Positions 1-7,916 of a stretch of 64,000 nucleotides of DNA are shown here, piece by piece; positions within the stretch are counted from its first letter, which is position 1, and every line of letters starts with the position of its first letter. The notes below the pieces were generated by a model. That model was not told where the DNA came from. It made no database searches and worked only from the letters and a program-made list of their open reading frames with translations. This stretch comes from Planctomycetota bacterium (GTDB taxonomy: Bacteria > Planctomycetota > UBA8742 > UBA2392). The translations under genes and the position numbers were made by a program. The stretch is from contig JADLFN010000003.1 in the NCBI GenBank assembly GCA_020845475.1, forward strand, positions 1-64,000, read 5' to 3'.

Positions 1-326
1 GCGCCGCGAGCATGCAGGTTGCGCATGTGTTTGCTGATGAGCTGGGCATCGATTTAGAAAACGTCGAGCAAGCCAGTTTCGAGCAATTGCAAGCCGCGCT
101 GAAACGCGTGCAGGAATGGATCATCGAATGCCGCCGCGGCGAGGTGGTGCTGTTGACGGAAGCCGCGCAAAGTGAAGGCACCGGCCCGCCGGATGCAAAC
201 GGGGTTGGGCAAGAGGAAGCACCAAAGCCTGACCCCGTTTGCGAATCCGGCGAAGAGCAGACGCCGGGCCGAACGCCGGCAACATATTCCGCCGGGCCGG
301 AATCACTGGATTGGACGAAGACGTAG
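1..326 (+). CDS. C-terminal part of an unidentified protein (5' end outside window)
   Basis: The reading frame is open from the first bases of the window (codons from position 3), and the ATG at 12 has no ribosome binding site before it, so this is probably the tail of a longer gene. The visible part starts with an amphipathic helical stretch (ELGIDLENVEQASFEQLQAA) and turns into a low-complexity Pro/Gly/Glu-rich tail of about 50 residues. The TAG stop at 324-326 forms the left end of a palindromic repeat. It lies directly upstream of nuoF, but nothing in it resembles NuoE or another Complex I subunit. I do not recognise the family. Confidence 0.5.
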   Translation, partial: AASMQVAHVFADELGIDLENVEQASFEQLQAALKRVQEWIIECRRGEVVLLTEAAQSEGTGPPDANGVGQEEAPKPDPVCESGEEQTPGRTPATYSAGPESLDWTKT

Positions 327-349
327 GGGCGACCCAGGGGTCGCCCCTA
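324..349. repeat. GTAGGGGCG-type palindrome
   Basis: A perfect 12-bp inverted repeat with a 2-base loop (TAGGGGCGACCC / GGGTCGCCCCTA). The first three bases are the stop codon of the upstream reading frame. Related palindromes occur at 12432, 43573, 50634 and 58084. There is no T-run, so it is not a classical terminator. Confidence 0.8.
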
Positions 350-377
350 AGGTGCACGCCGCGCGTGGCTCGACACC

Positions 378-410
378 GGGGGACAGGAACCCTGCGGGCG
401 CGAGTCCCCG
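378..410. repeat. GGGGAC...GTCCCC hairpin, relative of the AATGGGGTC family
   Basis: Arms GGGGAC (79-84 of the 300s) and GTCCCC (404-409) enclose the text ACCCTGCGGGCGCGA. This resembles the loop of the repeat at 3752-3790 (ACCCTGCGGGAGCCA). It lies between the upstream gene and nuoF; the rest of the 327-458 gap shows nothing else. Confidence 0.5.
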
Positions 411-458
411 TTTTGCCGCGCGATTGAAACTGATTGGGCGCTTGGATAACGTGCCGCC

Positions 459-1781
459 ATGGCCTATGCACCCGTCATCAGCAAGTACTGGACGACTCCG
501 GAGTCGTGGACGCTCAAGCAATATCAGTCTCGAGGCGAGTATTGGGGTTACGCCGCGGCAAAGAAAGCGATCACCGAGTTTGAGCCCAAGGCGCTGACGA
601 CCTACGTGAAAGACTCGAACCTGCGCGGCCGTGGCGGCGCGGGGTTCAGCACGGGGCTCAAGTGGACGTTCTTGCCTGAGAACGGCAAGCCTCGCTATCT
701 GGCGGTAAACGCTGACGAGTCGGAACCCGGCACATTTAAAGACCGGCAGATTCTGGCCTACGACCCCCACCAGCTCATTGAAGGCATCATCATCTGCTGC
801 TGGGCGATTCAGGCCAAGCACGCCTACGTGTTCGTGCGCGGCGAGTTCGTGCGCGAGATCAAGCGCCTGCAGGCCGCGATCGATGAATGCTACGCCGCCG
901 GGATTCTGGGCGACGACGTGCTCAAGCTGGGCAAAGGTTTCAAGCTCGATATCACGGTGCTGCGCGGCGCGGGCGCGTACATTTGTGGTGAAGAGACAGG
1001 TCTGCTGAGCGCGGCTGAAGGCAAGCGCGCCTATCCGAAAATCAAGCCGCCCTTTCCGGCCGTCGAGGGTTTCTTCCGCTTCCCCACGATCGTCAATAAC
1101 GTTGAGACGCTTTCAAACCTGCCGCACATCATCGGCAAGGGCAAAGAGTGGTACATGCAGCAGGGGCCGGCGGCCGGCCCGGGCCCGAAGCTTTATTGCA
1201 TTTCGGGCCACGTGAAGAAGCCGGGCGTTTACGAAGCGCCGCTTGGCACCACGCTGCGCACGCTGATTGACGAATACGCTGGCGGGCCCATCGGCACCAT
1301 CAAAGCCATCATTCCCGGCGGCTCGAGCATGCCGGTGTTCACGCCCGATCTGCTCGATACGCCCATGGACTTTGACACCGTGCGCGCCAAGGGCAGCTTC
1401 CTGGGCTCAGCGGGCGTGATCGTGATGAACGACAGTGTGTGCATGGTCAACGCGCTGGTGAATTTGGCCAAGTTCTACCACCACGAAAGTTGCGGCCAGT
1501 GCACGCCCTGCCGCGAAGGACTGGGCTGGCTGGAGAAGCTGCTGCATCGCCTGGAATTCGGCCACGCCCATCCCGGCGACCTTGATTTGATCAAAGAGGT
1601 GTGCGGCATGGTTTCCAAGCGCACGATCTGTTTGCTCAGTGATTCGCTGGTGATGCCGATTGAAAGCTACATGAAGGCCTACTTCAAGGAGTTCGAGTAC
1701 CACGCCAAAGAAAAGAAGTGTTTAACAGGCGGCCAACCCGGAGTCTGGGCGCCCGCGGAAGAAGCCGCGCTGGCGCGCTGA
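459..1781 (+). CDS. nuoF: NADH-quinone oxidoreductase subunit F (NuoF)
   Basis: The 440-residue NADH- and FMN-binding subunit of respiratory Complex I, located in the peripheral arm on the cytoplasmic side. The glycine-rich FMN/NADH region GRGGAGF (about 57-63), the stretch NADESEPGTFKDR (about 84-96) and GAYICGEETGL (about 172-182) are all present. The N3 [4Fe-4S] ligands are C345, C348 and C351 in SCGQCTPCREG, plus C391, giving the family spacing of 39 residues before the last cysteine. Length is normal. NuoE, NuoG and the membrane subunits are not next to it; the only other nuo gene in the window is nuoI at 46393. The gene starts at an ATG with a poor Shine-Dalgarno sequence, and a threonine dehydrogenase-like gene follows on the same strand. 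Confidence 0.97.
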   Translation: MAYAPVISKYWTTPESWTLKQYQSRGEYWGYAAAKKAITEFEPKALTTYVKDSNLRGRGGAGFSTGLKWTFLPENGKPRYLAVNADESEPGTFKDRQILAYDPHQLIEGIIICCWAIQAKHAYVFVRGEFVREIKRLQAAIDECYAAGILGDDVLKLGKGFKLDITVLRGAGAYICGEETGLLSAAEGKRAYPKIKPPFPAVEGFFRFPTIVNNVETLSNLPHIIGKGKEWYMQQGPAAGPGPKLYCISGHVKKPGVYEAPLGTTLRTLIDEYAGGPIGTIKAIIPGGSSMPVFTPDLLDTPMDFDTVRAKGSFLGSAGVIVMNDSVCMVNALVNLAKFYHHESCGQCTPCREGLGWLEKLLHRLEFGHAHPGDLDLIKEVCGMVSKRTICLLSDSLVMPIESYMKAYFKEFEYHAKEKKCLTGGQPGVWAPAEEAALAR

Positions 1782-1840
1782 CCCCTTCGTCGAGCGCCGC
1801 GGCAAGCTACGATGCCGCGCGTTCACCTGCTGAGACACCC

Positions 1841-2986
1841 ATGCCCACCATGCCGTCGATTCAGAAGGTCGCGCCCAGCGTGGGCGCGATGGAGCTGCGT
1901 AACGCCGATGTGCCGCGCATCAAGCCGCACGAGGTGCTGGTGAAAGTGCGCGCCAGCGCGATTTGCGGCAGCGACCTGCACCTGTGGCAATGGGATGAAT
2001 CGATCCGCGGCAAATTGATGAAGGCCAGCGATTCCTTCAAGCATGGCGTGATTTCGGGCCACGAGTTCTGCGGCCACGTGGCGGAGATTGGCAAAGACGT
2101 CAAAACGATCATGGACGACCCGAGCGTCAAACTCGAGGTCGGCGATTTCGTTTCCGCCGAGTCGCACGTGGTCTGCGGCAAGTGCTACCAGTGCACGCAC
2201 GGCGAAAAGCACGTGTGCGTGAACGACAAGATCATTGGCTTTGACCGCGATGGCGCGTTCGCGGGCTACATCGCAATCGACTCTTCCTGCATCTGGAAGA
2301 ACGACAAAGATTTGCCCTTTGAAATTGCGGCCATTCAGGAGCCGCTGGGCAACGCGATGCACGCGGCTGCGCACTTCCCGCTCAAGGATCAGCGCGTGGT
2401 GATTTACGGCCTTGGGCCCATTGGCATGTTCTGCGCCGTAATTGCCGTGATCCACGGCGCGAAGAAGATTATCGCCATTGAGGCGAGCCCCACGCGCATC
2501 GGCATCGCCAAGGAAATCGGCGTCTCGAACATCATCGAAACGAAGATCATCCCCATGGCCGACGAAAAGGCCCGCGCCGAAGAACGCGCGCGTATCGTCA
2601 AGGCTGTGAAAGAAGCCGCCGGCGAAGACGGCCCCGACGTCGCGCTGGAAATGAGCGGCCACGCCGATGCCATGGTGAACGCCATTAAATGCCTCAGGCG
2701 CGGCGGCAAACTGATTGCCTTTGGCCTGCCCAAGAATCAGGCGTTCACGTTCGACAACTATTCGGGCGACGTGATTTTCAACGGCCTGACCGTGCAGGGC
2801 ATCATCGGCCGGCGCATCTACGACACCTGGTACAAAGTGCGCGAGCTGGTGCGCAACCCCAAGGCGCAGGCGCTGCTGCGCAAGGTGATCAGCGAGGTCG
2901 TGCCCTACGAAGATTACCCGCGCGTGTTCGAGAAAATGCTCGCCGGCAAGGCCAGCAAGTGCGTGCTGGACTGGGGCAAAGCTTAG
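1841..2986 (+). CDS. tdh: Zinc-dependent medium-chain dehydrogenase, L-threonine 3-dehydrogenase type
   Basis: A 381-residue MDR enzyme predicted to oxidise L-threonine (or a related secondary alcohol) with NAD+. Catalytic zinc residues are visible: C42 in ICGSDLHLW and H74-E75 in GHEFCGH. The structural zinc lobe has C112, C115, C118 and C126 (CGKCYQCTHGEKHVC). A Rossmann segment begins with YGLGPIGMFCAV at about residue 204. The GHEF motif, AESHVVCG and NDKIIGFDRDGAFAGY pattern look like Tdh, but the partner kbl (2-amino-3-ketobutyrate ligase) is not in the window, so substrate is inferred. The frame is open upstream to 1718, inside nuoF; I chose the ATG at 1841 because the conserved domain begins soon after it. 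A terminator follows at 3007. Confidence 0.85.
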   Translation: MPTMPSIQKVAPSVGAMELRNADVPRIKPHEVLVKVRASAICGSDLHLWQWDESIRGKLMKASDSFKHGVISGHEFCGHVAEIGKDVKTIMDDPSVKLEVGDFVSAESHVVCGKCYQCTHGEKHVCVNDKIIGFDRDGAFAGYIAIDSSCIWKNDKDLPFEIAAIQEPLGNAMHAAAHFPLKDQRVVIYGLGPIGMFCAVIAVIHGAKKIIAIEASPTRIGIAKEIGVSNIIETKIIPMADEKARAEERARIVKAVKEAAGEDGPDVALEMSGHADAMVNAIKCLRRGGKLIAFGLPKNQAFTFDNYSGDVIFNGLTVQGIIGRRIYDTWYKVRELVRNPKAQALLRKVISEVVPYEDYPRVFEKMLAGKASKCVLDWGKA

Positions 2987-3006
2987 TCTTGACGTGTCAA
3001 TAGAAA

Positions 3007-3031
3007 GGGCCGCCTTGCGGCGGCCCGTTTT
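3007..3031 (+). terminator. Rho-independent terminator after the dehydrogenase
   Basis: An 8-bp GC stem (GGGCCGCC / GGCGGCCC, loop TTGC) followed by GTTTT, 20 bases after the stop codon at 2986. It lies between two convergent genes. Confidence 0.8.
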
Positions 3032-3044
3032 GATTGCCTGGAAG

Positions 3045-3647
3045 TTACTTGATTTCTTCGAGCGTGTAGACCGCCGCGCCTTTGTTGCCTTCGGCTTCGG
3101 AAGTCATTTCGATCTTGGCGACGTAGCCGGGTTTGTCCTTGATGAACCACACCTTCTGGGAAATCTTGGCGCCGTCCTTTTCGACCGACGTCGCGTAGAG
3201 CTTGCACTCGAATTCGCCCGCGCCGACTTTGACTTTTTCTGTGCTCACCTTGGCGTCGGCTGAGACCAGCTCGGCCATGTAGGAGTCCCATTCTTTTTCT
3301 TCGGTTTCGTCCTCGGCGCCTTCGGGGGCCTTGCCGTTTTCGTCCAGGTACGAGGTCTTGGCTTTGTAGCCCTTCTCGGTCACTTCCGTGACTTCCCATG
3401 CCATGAACATTGTGGACTTGGTGCCGTTGGCCTCGGAAACCATCTTCAGCTTCATCTTGGAGCCGACCTTGATCGACTTCTTGATGTCGTCCAGGCTCCA
3501 CGGCAGTTTCGAGCCGTCTTCCTTGGGCTCTTCCTTGGCCTTGGGTTCTTCTTTGGCGCCGCCCATCTGGGCGTTGATTGCGCCGCCTGTCGTCATGCCC
3601 AGCATCAACACCAGCGCGAAGGCCGCGCTCTTCCACACATTACGCAT
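3045..3647 (-). CDS. Secreted protein of unknown function
   Basis: A 200-residue protein with a clear signal peptide (MRNVWKSAAFALVLMLGMTT, probable cleavage after INAQ). A Lys/Glu-rich linker of about 30 residues follows, then a mostly beta-strand domain of about 150 residues with repeated short charged segments. The ATG at 3647 has AGGAAAG just upstream and starts at the signal peptide; the frame is open further to 3869, but that part is low-complexity and unlikely to be coding. No known domain is recognised. The two-part design (charged linker, lipocalin-like beta domain) suggests an exported envelope protein. It converges on the dehydrogenase gene. Confidence 0.8.
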   Translation of the reverse strand: MRNVWKSAAFALVLMLGMTTGGAINAQMGGAKEEPKAKEEPKEDGSKLPWSLDDIKKSIKVGSKMKLKMVSEANGTKSTMFMAWEVTEVTEKGYKAKTSYLDENGKAPEGAEDETEEKEWDSYMAELVSADAKVSTEKVKVGAGEFECKLYATSVEKDGAKISQKVWFIKDKPGYVAKIEMTSEAEGNKGAAVYTLEEIK

Positions 3648-3751
3648 TGCTTTCCTTTGTCGTGAGTTGGCCGCGAAGCGCGGCCTCAATTGGTCCCCAA
3701 CGGATTTTACGATTGTGGGCCGCGCGTCAAGTAGGCTCGTTGCCCAATCGC

Positions 3752-3790
3752 AAATGGGGTCACGCACCCTGCGGGAGCCAGACCCCATTT
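3752..3790. repeat. AATGGGGTC...GACCCCATT hairpin element
   Basis: Arms AAATGGGGTC (3752-3761) and GACCCCATTT (3781-3790) are exact inverse complements around a 19-base loop. A second copy with the same arms and GGAGCCA loop text is at 28325-28358. It lies just after the 3' end of the SPFH gene on the minus strand. Confidence 0.75.
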
Positions 3791-3808
3791 GGCGTGGCAA
3801 CGGTGGAC

Positions 3809-4927
3809 TCACATCTTGTGGCCACAGCCGCCGCAGAATTTGGTGCCGGGCTGGAGCTCGGCTTTGCATTCCGGGCAGTTGATCTTGCTACCGATCTTGA
3901 AGCCGCACTCACCGCAGAACTTGGATTCCGCGTGCATTTGCGCGCCGCAACTGGGGCAGCGTTTTTCAACAACGAGCGCGTTGCCGCAATGGGCGCAGAA
4001 GCGCGAGTCCTTCTTGTTGATACCCTGGCACTTGGGGCAGGCGACGTAGTCTTCGGCTTTGCGGCCCGAATCGGTCAGTTCTTTCTGCTGCGCGTTGTTG
4101 AGCTGGTTGAACATCATTCCCGGCAGCGCCATGCCCATCATCAAGCCGGCGGCGTTGCCGCCCGTGCCGGGATTTTGCGCCAATTCGCGCATCGCCTGCG
4201 CGGCTTGATACTGGCCGAACTTGCCCATATCGCCGATCGCGCCCATCTCGGCGCGCTGGTCGATGGCCTTTTGCACGCTGTCGGGCAGGTTCACGCTCGT
4301 GATGAAGAAGTCCACGAGGCGCAAACCGAACTTGGCGAATTCGCCCTGCATGTCGGGCTTCATCGCCTCGGAGATTTCTTTGTAGTGGCCGGGCAAATCG
4401 AGAATCGACTTCAGGTTCATGCCCAGCCAGTCCGTGGCGCGGCTTACGATCAAATCGCGCAGGTAGTCCTCGATTTCATCGGTGCGGAAACTGTCGTCCT
4501 GGCCCACGATCGAGTTGATAAACACGAGAGGCTCGACCACCTGTATCGTATAGCGGCCAAAGCCGCGCGCGCGGATGATGCCGAAATCTTTGTCGCGCAG
4601 CGCAATGGGTTCCTTGGTGCCCCACTTGAGGTCGGTGAAAACTTTCGTGCTGACGAAATAGACTTCCGTGCGGATGGGCGACTTGAAGCCCCAGGGCAGC
4701 GAGAGCAGTTTCGTGATCACCGGGATGTTGAGCGTGGTGACGGTGTGGCGGCCAGGGCCGAACACGTCGGCGGCTTTGCCGCCCACGCAGAACACGGCAA
4801 CCTGCGATTCGCGCACGATGCACTGGCCGCCGAGCTTGAATTCGGCCGAGCCCTGCTCGGGAATGCGGTGAGAAATTTCGTCGCGACGAGTTTCCTGGTA
4901 TTCGAGGATTTCAAGGAACAGGCCCAT
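3809..4927 (-). CDS. SPFH/Band-7 domain protein with three C-terminal zinc ribbons
   Basis: 372 residues. The N-terminal two-thirds is an SPFH (stomatin/prohibitin/flotillin) domain of the YdjI / virion-core-protein type (MGLFLEILEYQE... through about residue 230). An Ala/Met/Gly-rich linker follows. The end carries three consecutive CxxC...CxxC zinc ribbons: CPKCQGINKKDSRFCAHCG, CPSCGAQMHAESKFCGECG and CPECKAELQPGTKFCGGCG (about 298-368). Proteins of this design are usually cytosolic or membrane-associated scaffolds; there is no N-terminal transmembrane helix here. Function is not established. Start ATG 4927 begins the conserved N-terminus. The upstream neighbour on the same strand ends with its own terminator, so this is probably a single-gene unit. 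Confidence 0.9.
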   Translation of the reverse strand: MGLFLEILEYQETRRDEISHRIPEQGSAEFKLGGQCIVRESQVAVFCVGGKAADVFGPGRHTVTTLNIPVITKLLSLPWGFKSPIRTEVYFVSTKVFTDLKWGTKEPIALRDKDFGIIRARGFGRYTIQVVEPLVFINSIVGQDDSFRTDEIEDYLRDLIVSRATDWLGMNLKSILDLPGHYKEISEAMKPDMQGEFAKFGLRLVDFFITSVNLPDSVQKAIDQRAEMGAIGDMGKFGQYQAAQAMRELAQNPGTGGNAAGLMMGMALPGMMFNQLNNAQQKELTDSGRKAEDYVACPKCQGINKKDSRFCAHCGNALVVEKRCPSCGAQMHAESKFCGECGFKIGSKINCPECKAELQPGTKFCGGCGHKM

Positions 4928-5021
4928 GGGCTCTCCGGTGAAAGTGCAGCGCGAATCCTAGCATGGGCAGGCCGCGCGTGAATTCCAAAGCGGTGGATGA
5001 TTTGGAAGGCGAGCCTTCCTG

Positions 5022-5043
5022 AAAAAAGCCCGCGCGTGCGGGC
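5022..5043 (-). terminator. Rho-independent terminator of the heavy-metal-binding gene
   Basis: On the minus strand GCCCGC / GCGGGC (4-base loop ACGC) is followed by six T residues. It lies 28 bases beyond the stop codon at 5071. Confidence 0.85.
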
Positions 5044-5070
5044 CAATCGAAAATCGGCAATCGAAAAACG
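5043..5070. repeat. AATCGAAAATCGG-type short repeat
   Basis: The text CCAATCGAAAATCGGCAATC followed by GAAAAACGC. Similar AATC/GAAAATCGG strings recur at 5580-5595 and 60671-60704, always between genes. Confidence 0.5.
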
Positions 5071-5472
5071 CTAATCGTTGGGTTTGTTGTTTTCTTTCCA
5101 GGGCGTCATGCCGCCCCAGGTGTAGCCGGCCTTTTCGATGGCCTCTTTGACGTCGGCTTCCTTCACGTCCTCGCCTTCGACAACCGTGATTGTCAGCGTC
5201 TTGCTTTCGTCGTCGCCTTCCACGCCCAGCACGCCTTCGCAGCCGCGCAGGGCCTTGATGACCTGCTCGACGCAGTTGGGGCAAGCCATGTCTGTCACGC
5301 GGAGAACGTATTTTTTGCCGCCCTTGGGCTTGGCGTAGTGGCCCGCGCGCTGGCGATCCTGCTTGTGCTTGGAGGCCTTCTCGGTCTTCTTGTCAGCGCC
5401 GCACTTGTCGCAGGCAAACGCCGGCGATGCCAGCAGAGCGAGTAACAAAAGAGCGAAAGTGGCGATGCGCAT
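5071..5472 (-). CDS. Exported heavy-metal-associated (HMA) domain protein
   Basis: 133 residues: signal peptide (MRIATFALLLLALLASPAFA), a short Cys/Lys-rich segment (CDKCGADKK), then an HMA ferredoxin-like domain of about 70 residues. The metal-binding motif is MACPNC (MxCxxC) in VTDMACPNCVEQVIKAL. The domain continues with the usual beta-alpha-beta pattern and ends AIEKAGYTWGG. In this fold the two cysteines bind Cu(I), Hg(II) or similar soft metals, so a periplasmic metal chaperone or detoxification role is likely. The extra N-terminal CxxC could add a second site. I chose ATG 5472 because it begins the signal peptide. It is divergent from the TPR-C39 gene and has its own terminator. Confidence 0.85.
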   Translation of the reverse strand: MRIATFALLLLALLASPAFACDKCGADKKTEKASKHKQDRQRAGHYAKPKGGKKYVLRVTDMACPNCVEQVIKALRGCEGVLGVEGDDESKTLTITVVEGEDVKEADVKEAIEKAGYTWGGMTPWKENNKPND

Positions 5473-5531
5473 GCCCTGTATTATACGCAATCCGCAAGGT
5501 TCGCCGTAGGTGAATTCGGGGTTTCGTTTTT

Positions 5532-5589
5532 GGATTTCGGATCGCTCGGGCTCGCACCTGCCTGCGCAAACCGCAAGCAATCCGAAATC
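5532..5589. repeat. GGATTTCGGAT inverted repeat in a divergent intergenic region
   Basis: Arms GGATTTCGGAT (5532-5542) and ATCCGAAATC (5580-5589) enclose about 37 bases. It sits in the shared upstream region of the HMA gene (minus) and the TPR-C39 gene (plus). Confidence 0.5.
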
Positions 5590-5612
5590 GGCAATCCACA
5601 TTCCACAAACCG

Positions 5613-7769
5613 ATGGCACAATTCGCGCCCATGCCCGGCGATGTCACCGCGCAATCGTTTTCCAGCCGCAAGGTCTGCCTGTCGCGGGCCCGTGAGCACA
5701 TTGCCAACCACGCCTACGCCGCCGCCGAGCAAACGCTCAAGCGCGGGGCGCAGCAATGGAACGACCTCGAGTTCGACCCCCAGTGGCTGACCGTTTCCGG
5801 CCACGTGGCCTGGCGGCGCGAACGAAAACGAGAGGCCGTGCGGCTGCTGCGCAGGGCGGCATCCGACCCCGAGGCCCACGTCGAGGCCCGCTTCTTGCTC
5901 GGGCGCGTGCTGCTTGATTGCGGTTCGTTTGAACGCGCGATTGTTTCGCTCAAGATGATCGCCGACGACGAAAACCAGCTCGTGCCCTACCGCGCCCACG
6001 CGTGCAGCGCATTGTGCGTGGCCTACGCCGGCATGGGCCTGAATAAATCAAGCCAGGACAGCATTGAGAAAGCCGCCAGCTTCGCGCTCGTCAGCGCGCA
6101 ACTGCTGGCCGATGAAGGCTACCGCCTGCTGCGCGTGGGCGGTTTCAAGGAGGCTGAAGTCCAGCTCGCCAAAGCCCTGCAAATCGATGCCACCTGTGAA
6201 GAAGCTTTTGCGCGGCTCTCCAGCGCACTCTACATTCAGGGCAAGCTCGACTCCGCGCTTGAAGTGCTGGCCTACGCCATCGAGCAATCCAGCGAATATG
6301 TGCCGCTTTACAGGCTCATGGGCGAAGTGCATGTCACGCGCAACAAGCACCGCGAAGCCGCGGCGTTCTTCAGGCGCGGCATCGAAATCAGCCCCGATGG
6401 CGATGGCGTGGACGACCTGATTTATCTTCAGGCGCGCGCGCTGCATCGCGCCGGGTTCTCCGACCAGGCCCTGGTCTGTTTCCGTGAGCTTGAAACCGCT
6501 CGCCCGCGCTCTGATTGGCTGGCCGAGGCGCGCGCGCGCGCGGCTTCACTCAGCGCGGCCAGGAAGGGCGGCCGCACGCGGCGCCTCGAGAATTTCCCGC
6601 GCGTGCTGCAGAGGCGTTCGTTCTGTGCGCCCAATACGCTGGCCAATGTGCTGCGCTACCTGGGCCGGCCCACGCAGCAGGAAGACGTAGCGGCGCGCGT
6701 GATGCGTTCGGGCTCCTCGCACTGGCCCGAAGTATCTGATTTCGCGGCAATCCAGAAGGGCGTAGTTTCTCGCGTGGCGCTGGGTTCGCTTGATCTGATC
6801 CGCGAAATGATCGACAAGGGCGTGCCCGTGATCACCAGCGAATACCATGGGCTGGCGGGCCACATGCTGGCGATCATCGGCTACGACGACACGGCCGAAG
6901 TCGTCATCGCCCAGGATCCCAATTACATTGAGCCCGTTGAGATCAGTTTCAGCCAGTTCGAGCAGAGCTGGCAGCACGACGACCGCCTTTGCCTGCTGCT
7001 CGTGCCCGAGAGCAAGAGCGCCCTGCTGCCCGCCGCCGTCGAACCCGGCAAAGACACCGCGCGCGGCCTGGTGGAACTGCTGCGCCTGTCTCAGAACAAC
7101 CTGGGCGAACGCACTGCCTCTGAAGCCGCGCGCTTGCACGAGGCCGCGCCGCAATTGCTCACGCCGCTGCGCGTGCTGGCGGAAGTCGCACTCGCGGCGC
7201 GGGCCTCGCAAGAGTTGCGGGGCTATTGCGAAGCCGCGCTGAAAATGCGTCCCGGCTGCTTCTGGGCCAAACGGCATCTGGCCTCTGTGGCGCTGATCAG
7301 CGCGTCAGACAAGAACGTCAGCGCCGAAGCGCGCGCGGCGATGCTGGCAGAAGCCATTGACCGCTTCCGCAAAGTGCGGCGCGACGAACCCAACGACACG
7401 TTCCTGCTCTTGACGCTTGCGGAAATCCTCATTGGCACCGGCCAGAAGAAGCGCGGCCTGGCGCTGCTGATCCAGGCCCTGGAACAGGATCCACAGTATC
7501 GCCAGTGCCGGCTGCGGCTCGCGCAGGAACTGGCGGAGTCAGACAAAGACGCGGCCATCTGGCACGCGCGCCTGCTGGTGGAATACGATCCGGGCGACAG
7601 CGCGGCCAAGGAACTGTTCAAGAAACTGGCGGGAGAAGGCGCGGTCAAGGAATTCGAGGCCGCAGCCAAGGCGGCAGGCAAAGAGACCCCGACCGCCCCT
7701 GCGCAACCAGCGCCCGATGGCACACCCAGCAGCAGCGAAGACGAATTTGAAATCGAAGTGGATGAGTAA
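5613..7769 (+). CDS. TPR protein with an embedded C39-like peptidase domain
   Basis: 718 residues. Residues about 1-320 are tetratricopeptide repeats. A papain-fold C39-like peptidase domain follows, with candidate catalytic Cys338 (RSFCAPNTLANVLRYLG), His417 (GLAGHMLAIIGYDD) and Asp435 (IAQDPNY) in the right order and spacing. A second TPR block runs from about 520 to 680, and the tail is acidic. There is no signal peptide. C39 domains usually cleave double-glycine leader peptides or act as inactive binding domains; here the triad looks intact. There is no ABC transporter beside it, so a free-standing processing or binding role is inferred. Start ATG 5613 or the nearby ATG 5631 are both possible. 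Confidence 0.85.
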   Translation: MAQFAPMPGDVTAQSFSSRKVCLSRAREHIANHAYAAAEQTLKRGAQQWNDLEFDPQWLTVSGHVAWRRERKREAVRLLRRAASDPEAHVEARFLLGRVLLDCGSFERAIVSLKMIADDENQLVPYRAHACSALCVAYAGMGLNKSSQDSIEKAASFALVSAQLLADEGYRLLRVGGFKEAEVQLAKALQIDATCEEAFARLSSALYIQGKLDSALEVLAYAIEQSSEYVPLYRLMGEVHVTRNKHREAAAFFRRGIEISPDGDGVDDLIYLQARALHRAGFSDQALVCFRELETARPRSDWLAEARARAASLSAARKGGRTRRLENFPRVLQRRSFCAPNTLANVLRYLGRPTQQEDVAARVMRSGSSHWPEVSDFAAIQKGVVSRVALGSLDLIREMIDKGVPVITSEYHGLAGHMLAIIGYDDTAEVVIAQDPNYIEPVEISFSQFEQSWQHDDRLCLLLVPESKSALLPAAVEPGKDTARGLVELLRLSQNNLGERTASEAARLHEAAPQLLTPLRVLAEVALAARASQELRGYCEAALKMRPGCFWAKRHLASVALISASDKNVSAEARAAMLAEAIDRFRKVRRDEPNDTFLLLTLAEILIGTGQKKRGLALLIQALEQDPQYRQCRLRLAQELAESDKDAAIWHARLLVEYDPGDSAAKELFKKLAGEGAVKEFEAAAKAAGKETPTAPAQPAPDGTPSSSEDEFEIEVDE

Positions 7770-7916
7770 GGGTAATGCGCCACCCGAAGAATCCTGCAAC
7801 CCGCGTTCACAATGCCATTCCGGTCTTCCGCCCTCGCGAGCCCCGCTTCCTCGGATGCCCCAGTGACCGGGGCGCAGATTGCGGCGCCGCCATGTAAGCT
7901 GAACGAGAGCACAGCT

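Noticed and set aside
3578-4981. 467-residue plus-strand ORF across the SPFH gene
   Set aside because: Composition typical of an antisense frame; the minus strand encodes clear SPFH and zinc-ribbon motifs.
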